10,089 nucleotides of DNA, from contig DAITPA010000060.1 of NCBI GenBank assembly GCA_036833805.1, positions 1-10,089 of the forward strand. The letters run 5' to 3'. Origin of the DNA: PALSA-1196 sp036833805. GTDB taxonomy: Bacteria > Pseudomonadota > Gammaproteobacteria > Steroidobacterales > Steroidobacteraceae. Shown one piece after another: positions 6,170-10,089 of the stretch. The translations under genes and the position numbers were made by a program. The notes beneath the pieces are model-generated. The model worked only from the letters and a program-made list of their open reading frames with translations. It was not told the DNA's origin and made no database searches. Each line of letters starts with the position of its first letter. Within the stretch, counting starts at the first letter, position 1.

Positions 6170-7348
6170 ATGGATTCCGTCATTTCCGATGAAGTCTATC
6201 AAGATCGGATTCTCCCGCACGTCTCGCGCACCTTTGCGCTGACGATCCCGCAATTGCCGCCGGCGCTGCGTGCCGCGGTGACCAGCGCCTACCTGCTGTG
6301 CCGAATCGCCGATACGATCGAGGATGAGCCGGCGCTGTCCGCCGCGGAGACACTCGCGTTCCTGCAACGCTTCCAAGTGGCGATGTCCGACAGCGAGGAG
6401 CCGGCGCGGCTTGCGCGGGACCTCGAGCGGCGCCTCTCAGAGCGGACATTGCCCGAAGAGCGCGATCTTGTGAGCAACATGGAGCGGGTCATCCGCATGA
6501 CCCGCGCTCTGGATGAGCTGCCGCGCTCCGCGATTCAACGCTGCATTGATCTCATGTGCTACGGCATGCCTCATTATCAGCACAGCGCCAGCGTGCGTGG
6601 TCTCGCCCGCTCGAGCGATCTCGACGACTACTGCTACTACGTTGCCGGTGTCGTCGGTGAGATGCTGACAGAGCTTTTTTGCGACTATTCTCCGGATATC
6701 GCCCAGCGGCGCGCGGCGCTGCACAGCCTCGCTGCGTCTTTCGCGCAGGGACTGCAGATGACGAATATTCTAAAAGACGTTTGGGAGGACCGCAGCCGCG
6801 GGGCCTGCTGGTTACCGCAGGAGGTCTTTGCCCGCCATGGTATCGATCTTGCGCAGTTGGCGCCCGAGCACTACGACGCGCGCTTCGGCTCCGGGATGCG
6901 TGAACTCATTGGTGTCGCTCATGCTCACCTGCGCAACGCCTTGGCATTCACGCTGCTGATCCCGCGTAAGGAGACGGGGATACGACGCTTCTGCCTGTGG
7001 GCTATCGGGCTCGCCGTCCTTACACTGCAAAGGATCCACCGCAACCCGCAGTTTACAAGCGGCGCGCAGGTGAAGGTATCCCGATCAGCGGTGGCCATGA
7101 CCCGCGTGCTGACGAGCTTCGCGGTGCGCAGCGATTGGTTGCTGCGGTGGCTTTTCAGGATGTCCGCGCGCGATCTGCCGCTCGCACCGGCGCCCCCGGT
7201 GCGCCGGGCAGGCTCGGCGCCTGCGCTCGCCGCACACGAATTGGAAGCAACAGCGCTATACGGCCGTCACGCGCCGCGTGCTCAGCCGGAAGCGGGTGTT
7301 CCACCGGAACGCCTACGCCGCCGCTCAGACGGGAGCTCCGCAACGTGA
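6170..7348 (+). CDS. sqs: squalene synthase (trans-isoprenyl diphosphate synthase, head-to-head)
   Basis: A 392-residue member of the squalene/phytoene synthase family, which joins two farnesyl diphosphates via presqualene diphosphate and, with NADPH, gives squalene. Visible: SRTFAL (19-24), first Asp-rich motif D48-TIE-D52 in YLLCRIADTIEDE, DDYCYYVAGVVGEM (152-165), and second Asp-rich motif D203-VWE-D207 in NILKDVWEDRSRG. The YLLCRIADTIEDE and YCYYVAG signatures match one-step squalene synthases rather than the HpnC/HpnD pair that works with HpnE. Residues after about 325 form a Pro/Ala/Arg-rich tail, probably disordered, without a clear membrane helix. A weak GGGA lies 10 bases before the ATG. 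It is the first gene of the plus-strand operon, and its stop overlaps the next start as GTGA. The family assignment is firm; squalene as product (rather than phytoene or dehydrosqualene) is supported by the adjacent cyclase. Confidence 0.93.
   Translation: MDSVISDEVYQDRILPHVSRTFALTIPQLPPALRAAVTSAYLLCRIADTIEDEPALSAAETLAFLQRFQVAMSDSEEPARLARDLERRLSERTLPEERDLVSNMERVIRMTRALDELPRSAIQRCIDLMCYGMPHYQHSASVRGLARSSDLDDYCYYVAGVVGEMLTELFCDYSPDIAQRRAALHSLAASFAQGLQMTNILKDVWEDRSRGACWLPQEVFARHGIDLAQLAPEHYDARFGSGMRELIGVAHAHLRNALAFTLLIPRKETGIRRFCLWAIGLAVLTLQRIHRNPQFTSGAQVKVSRSAVAMTRVLTSFAVRSDWLLRWLFRMSARDLPLAPAPPVRRAGSAPALAAHELEATALYGRHAPRAQPEAGVPPERLRRRSDGSSAT
7331..7335 (+). promoter_or_regulatory. Shine-Dalgarno site of squalene-hopene cyclase
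   Basis: GGGAG inside the end of squalene synthase stands 9 bases before GTG 7345. It supports the GTG start that overlaps the upstream TGA, against a later in-frame ATG at 7369. Confidence 0.5.
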
Positions 7349-9342
7349 GTATTTCGCGCCCGCGCACGATGCCCGGCTCCTCGAAGGCCCCCGCGGCGCG
7401 CTCGGAATTGTTGTCGCATAATCTTGCGAGAGTTACGGACTCTTCACTGCTCGATCGCAGCATCGCAGCCGCACGCGACGCGCTCGTAGCCACGCAGCAT
7501 GCGCAGGGGTACTGGCTATTCGAGTTGGAGGCGGACTGCACGATTCCCTCCGAGTACATTTTGATGATGCACTTTCTGGAGGAGATCGACGCGCCTCTGG
7601 AGGCAAAAATCGCTGCCTACCTGCGCGCCCACCAGGCCGAGCACGGCGGCTGGCCCCTCTACTACAATGGCAACTTCGATTTGAGTTGCACCGTCAAAGC
7701 ATACTTTGCTTTGAAGCTTGCGGGCGACGATCCAGAGGCAGCGCACATGCGACGCGCGCGGGCCGCGATTCTGCAGCGCGGCGGCGCAGCCCGAGCCAAT
7801 GTATTTACGCGCATTGCACTTGCGCTGTTCGGGCAGCTCCCATGGCGCGGTGTGCCGTACATTCCCGTCGAGATCATGCTGTTGCCGCGCTGGTTTCCTT
7901 TTCACATCGACAAGGTTTCTTATTGGTCGCGCACGGTAATGGTGCCGCTTCTGATTCTGTGCTCGCGAAAGCCCGTCGCCAGAAATCCGCGCAAGGTACA
8001 CATCCGGGAGTTGTTCGCGACTCCGCCCGAAGAGGAGCGTGACTATTTCAGTGGCAGCCGCAGGCGCCCCGGCTTTTTGGCCAAGCTGTTCCTGGCCCTC
8101 GATCGACTCGGCCGCATGATCGATCCGCTCGTTCCCCAAGCCGTGCGCGCGCACGCCACGCGACGCGCGCAAGCGTGGATGCTCGATCGATTGAACGGCG
8201 AGGAGGGGCTCGGCGCCATCTTTCCGGCGATGGTCAATGCTTTGGAGGCGATGGCGATACTCGGGTTTGAGAGCAACGACCCGCGCCGCGTCACGGCGAA
8301 GCGCGCACTGCAGAAGCTCCTCGTCGTCAATTCATCGAGCGCCTATTGCCAGCCGTGCGTTTCACCGATCTGGGATACTGTCTTGGCGAGTCTCGCCATG
8401 CAGGAGGCCGGATGCACCGCGGCTATCGATGCATCGCTGCGAGCGCTTGACTGGTTAAAATCGCAACAGCTGCTCGATGATCCGGGAGACTGGCGCGTGC
8501 GCCGCCCGACTCTGCGGGGCGGCGGTTGGGCCTTTCAGTTCGCGAATAGCTATTACCCGGATCTCGACGACACGGCGGTCGTCGCCTGGGCCATGCACCA
8601 GGCGCGTGATGGCGCGGACTATTCACAGAATGTAAGCCGCGCGCTCGATTGGCTCATCGGTATGCAGAGCAGGAACGGCGGGTTTGCAGCATTTGACGCT
8701 GACAATACTCACTACTACCTCAATGAGATTCCGTTCGCGGATCATGGCGCGCTCCTGGATCCGCCGACGAGCGACGTGACCGCGCGCGTGGTAACGGCGC
8801 TGGCGCGCATCGGCAGACCCCAGGACAAGGCGGCGCTCGAACGGGCGATTGCTTACCTGCGCGCTGAACAGGAAGCGGACGGCTCGTGGTTCGGACGCTG
8901 GGGCACAAACTACATATACGGAACGTGGTCGGTGTTGACCGCTTTCGCGCAGGCGGGCATCAGCGCGGATGACGCCGCTGTGCGCCGGGCTGTGGCGTGG
9001 TTAATAGCCCGACAGAATGCGGATGGCGGCTGGGGCGAAAGCAACGATGCCTATGCACAGCAGAACTCTGCGCCGGGTAAATCGCCAAATACTCCCTACC
9101 AAACCGCATGGGCACTGCTGGCGCTGCTCGCCGCGGGTGAGGCGGGATCAGACGTCGTACGGCGCGGCATCGAGTACCTGCTGCGCACGCAGCAGGCAGA
9201 CGGGCTGTGGAGCGACCCGAGCTTCACTGCGCCCGGATTTCCGCGCGTGTTCTACCTCAAATATCACGGCTACAGTGCATATTTTCCCCTCTGGGCACTT
9301 GCGGCCCACCGCAATCTGAAGAGTTTCGGGACCGCTCATTGA
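7345..9342 (+). CDS. shc: squalene-hopene cyclase
   Basis: A 665-residue class II triterpene cyclase (also called HpnF), of normal length. It is a monotopic inner-membrane enzyme that protonates squalene and cyclises it to hopene and hopanol. The catalytic acid motif DxDD is D406-L-D-D409 within YYPDLDDTAVVAW. Other hallmarks are GYWLFELEADCTIPSEYI from residue 55, QPCVSPIWDT around 338, GRWGTNYIYGTW (517-528), and the C-terminal GFPRVFYLKYHGYSAYFPLW from 631. Repeated QW-type motifs (for example QEADGSW, QNADGGWGES, QQADGLW) reinforce the alpha-barrel fold. I chose GTG 7345 because it overlaps the squalene synthase stop as GTGA and has a GGGAG site; ATG 7369 would lose eight non-conserved residues. 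An upstream in-frame opening back to 6997 runs through squalene synthase and is not expected to be translated. Its stop overlaps the hpnG start. Nothing suggests lost activity. Confidence 0.97.
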   Translation: MSISRPRTMPGSSKAPAARSELLSHNLARVTDSSLLDRSIAAARDALVATQHAQGYWLFELEADCTIPSEYILMMHFLEEIDAPLEAKIAAYLRAHQAEHGGWPLYYNGNFDLSCTVKAYFALKLAGDDPEAAHMRRARAAILQRGGAARANVFTRIALALFGQLPWRGVPYIPVEIMLLPRWFPFHIDKVSYWSRTVMVPLLILCSRKPVARNPRKVHIRELFATPPEEERDYFSGSRRRPGFLAKLFLALDRLGRMIDPLVPQAVRAHATRRAQAWMLDRLNGEEGLGAIFPAMVNALEAMAILGFESNDPRRVTAKRALQKLLVVNSSSAYCQPCVSPIWDTVLASLAMQEAGCTAAIDASLRALDWLKSQQLLDDPGDWRVRRPTLRGGGWAFQFANSYYPDLDDTAVVAWAMHQARDGADYSQNVSRALDWLIGMQSRNGGFAAFDADNTHYYLNEIPFADHGALLDPPTSDVTARVVTALARIGRPQDKAALERAIAYLRAEQEADGSWFGRWGTNYIYGTWSVLTAFAQAGISADDAAVRRAVAWLIARQNADGGWGESNDAYAQQNSAPGKSPNTPYQTAWALLALLAAGEAGSDVVRRGIEYLLRTQQADGLWSDPSFTAPGFPRVFYLKYHGYSAYFPLWALAAHRNLKSFGTAH

Positions 9343-10064
9343 ATGTGGTCGGCATCGTCGCCGCGCTCGCGGCGGAGGCGCGTGCTTTAGCCCCCCCGAT
9401 GTGGAGGCGCGACACACCGGCATCTCTTGCTGACGGAACACTGCTGAGCGTGAGCGGCATGGGCTCGGCCGCCGCCGCGGATGCCGCCCGAGCGCTCGTC
9501 GACGCCGGCGCCACAGCCCTCACGAGCTGGGGGATGGCAGGCGGTCTCGATCCGGCCTTGAGCGCCGGAACCGTATTCTTGCCAAGCACAGTGATATCCC
9601 GAGATGGCGCCAGCTTCCCGACGACATGTTACTGGCGAGAGCGACTAAGCGCCGCGGTCGTGTCACTACGGCCGGTCGCGTGCGGGAAACTCCTCACGAG
9701 CTCCTACGCAATCGATGCCGTCGCAGGCAAAGCCGCGGCCTTCCGCGAGACCGGCGCTTTGGCAGTGGACATGGAGAGTCTTGCGATTGCGCAGATTGCC
9801 GCGGCGCACGGATTGCCGTTTATTGCCGTGCGGGTGATCGTTGACACTGCGCACGATGTCCTGCCGCCGGCGGTTATAGCCGCAAGCCGCTCGGGCCAAG
9901 TGCAGATCTGGCGCCTCATCCGGGCACTCGCTTTGACACCGACGGATCTTTTGGCGCTCGTCCGGCTCGCGCAGCGGTATCGAGCTGCGAGTCGCTCGCT
10001 GGTAGCCGTCGCCCGTGCAGGATCGCTCGCGCGCCTCGCCTTCCCGGGTCCCGGCGTCTCATGA
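9339..10064 (+). CDS. hpnG: HpnG, adenosylhopane nucleosidase/phosphorylase family
   Basis: A 241-residue protein of the nucleoside phosphorylase / MTA-SAH nucleosidase superfamily. In hopanoid producers HpnG removes adenine from adenosylhopane, giving (phospho)ribosylhopane, the precursor of bacteriohopanetetrol and other C35 hopanoids. Features: GIVAALAAEARAL with E13 at the place of MTAN E12, WGMAGGLDPALSAGTVFLP, the nucleoside-binding VDMES with E146, and a catalytic-type Asp D169 in RVIVDTAHD; the 23-residue E-to-D distance equals that in E. coli MTAN (E174, D197). I favour TTG 9339 because it overlaps the cyclase stop as TTGA and has a GGGA 7 bases upstream; GTG 9345 (protein starting MVGIVAAL) is a close alternative. 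Its stop overlaps the next ATG. HpnH, which makes its substrate, is not in the window. Confidence 0.92.
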   Translation: MNVVGIVAALAAEARALAPPMWRRDTPASLADGTLLSVSGMGSAAAADAARALVDAGATALTSWGMAGGLDPALSAGTVFLPSTVISRDGASFPTTCYWRERLSAAVVSLRPVACGKLLTSSYAIDAVAGKAAAFRETGALAVDMESLAIAQIAAAHGLPFIAVRVIVDTAHDVLPPAVIAASRSGQVQIWRLIRALALTPTDLLALVRLAQRYRAASRSLVAVARAGSLARLAFPGPGVS

Positions 10065-10089
10065 GGGCGCTCGTCACGGGGGCAACGGG
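10061..10089 (+). CDS. hpnA: HpnA-like NAD(P)-dependent sugar epimerase/dehydratase, N-terminal start only
   Basis: ATG 10061 overlaps the hpnG stop as ATGA and opens MRALVTGAT followed by the first two bases of a Gly codon at the window edge. This is the first beta strand and start of the glycine-rich nucleotide loop (TGATGxxG) of short-chain dehydrogenase/reductase-type sugar epimerases. HpnA commonly follows hpnG in hopanoid loci and is proposed to act on the ribosyl or sugar part of the side chain. Only nine full codons are visible, so the name rests mainly on gene order; another extended SDR would start the same way. Confidence 0.65.

Noticed and set aside
6997..7344. Upstream in-frame extension of squalene-hopene cyclase
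   Set aside because: It lies wholly inside squalene synthase in another frame, and the cyclase family does not have such an N-terminal extension.
7516..8172. Minus-strand open frame of 218 codons opposite squalene-hopene cyclase
   Set aside because: It is a shadow of shc, with no motif or ribosome site.
1..10089. CRISPR arrays, insertion sequences, tRNA or rRNA genes
   Set aside because: I saw no regularly spaced repeats, no transposase-like protein with terminal repeats, and no cloverleaf or rRNA-like sequence.

Overview
The window is a GC-rich bacterial chromosome segment, tightly packed with genes, and most of it belongs to hopanoid (pentacyclic triterpenoid) lipid synthesis. The gene set (DXS of the E. 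coli type, a one-enzyme squalene synthase, squalene-hopene cyclase, HpnG, start of HpnA) fits a hopanoid-producing Gram-negative. A proteobacterium, perhaps gammaproteobacterial, is my best guess: DXS aligns with E. coli DXS residue for residue at its key positions. This is inference; no ribosomal marker lies in the window.

Layout. (1) Bases 1-1321, plus strand: the C-terminal end of an RND/MMPL-type membrane transporter, overlapping by 4 bases a PLP-dependent serine/threonine dehydratase-like enzyme. (2) Bases 1322-1973: a gene-poor stretch between convergent units, holding one very small ORF and what looks like a frame-broken remnant of a small gene. (3) Bases 1974-5659, minus strand: a three-gene run, in transcription order a CDP-alcohol phosphatidyltransferase-like membrane protein, a Rieske non-heme iron oxygenase and dxs. 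(4) Bases 5660-6169: a divergent control region without a convincing gene. (5) Bases 6170-10089, plus strand: an operon of squalene synthase, squalene-hopene cyclase, hpnG and the first codons of an hpnA-like gene, joined by successive 4-base stop/start overlaps that use GTG, TTG and ATG starts.

How they fit together. DXS makes deoxyxylulose phosphate, the entry to the MEP pathway that supplies IPP and DMAPP. Squalene synthase joins two farnesyl diphosphates to squalene, SHC cyclises it to hopene/hopanol, and HpnG removes adenine from adenosylhopane (made by HpnH, not in this window) on the way to C35 bacteriohopanepolyols; HpnA belongs to the same pathway family. The Rieske oxygenase and the phosphatidyltransferase are not standard named hopanoid genes. 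Their position between dxs and the squalene operon makes them candidates for unrecognised tailoring or lipid-linking steps, and they are the most interesting part of the window.
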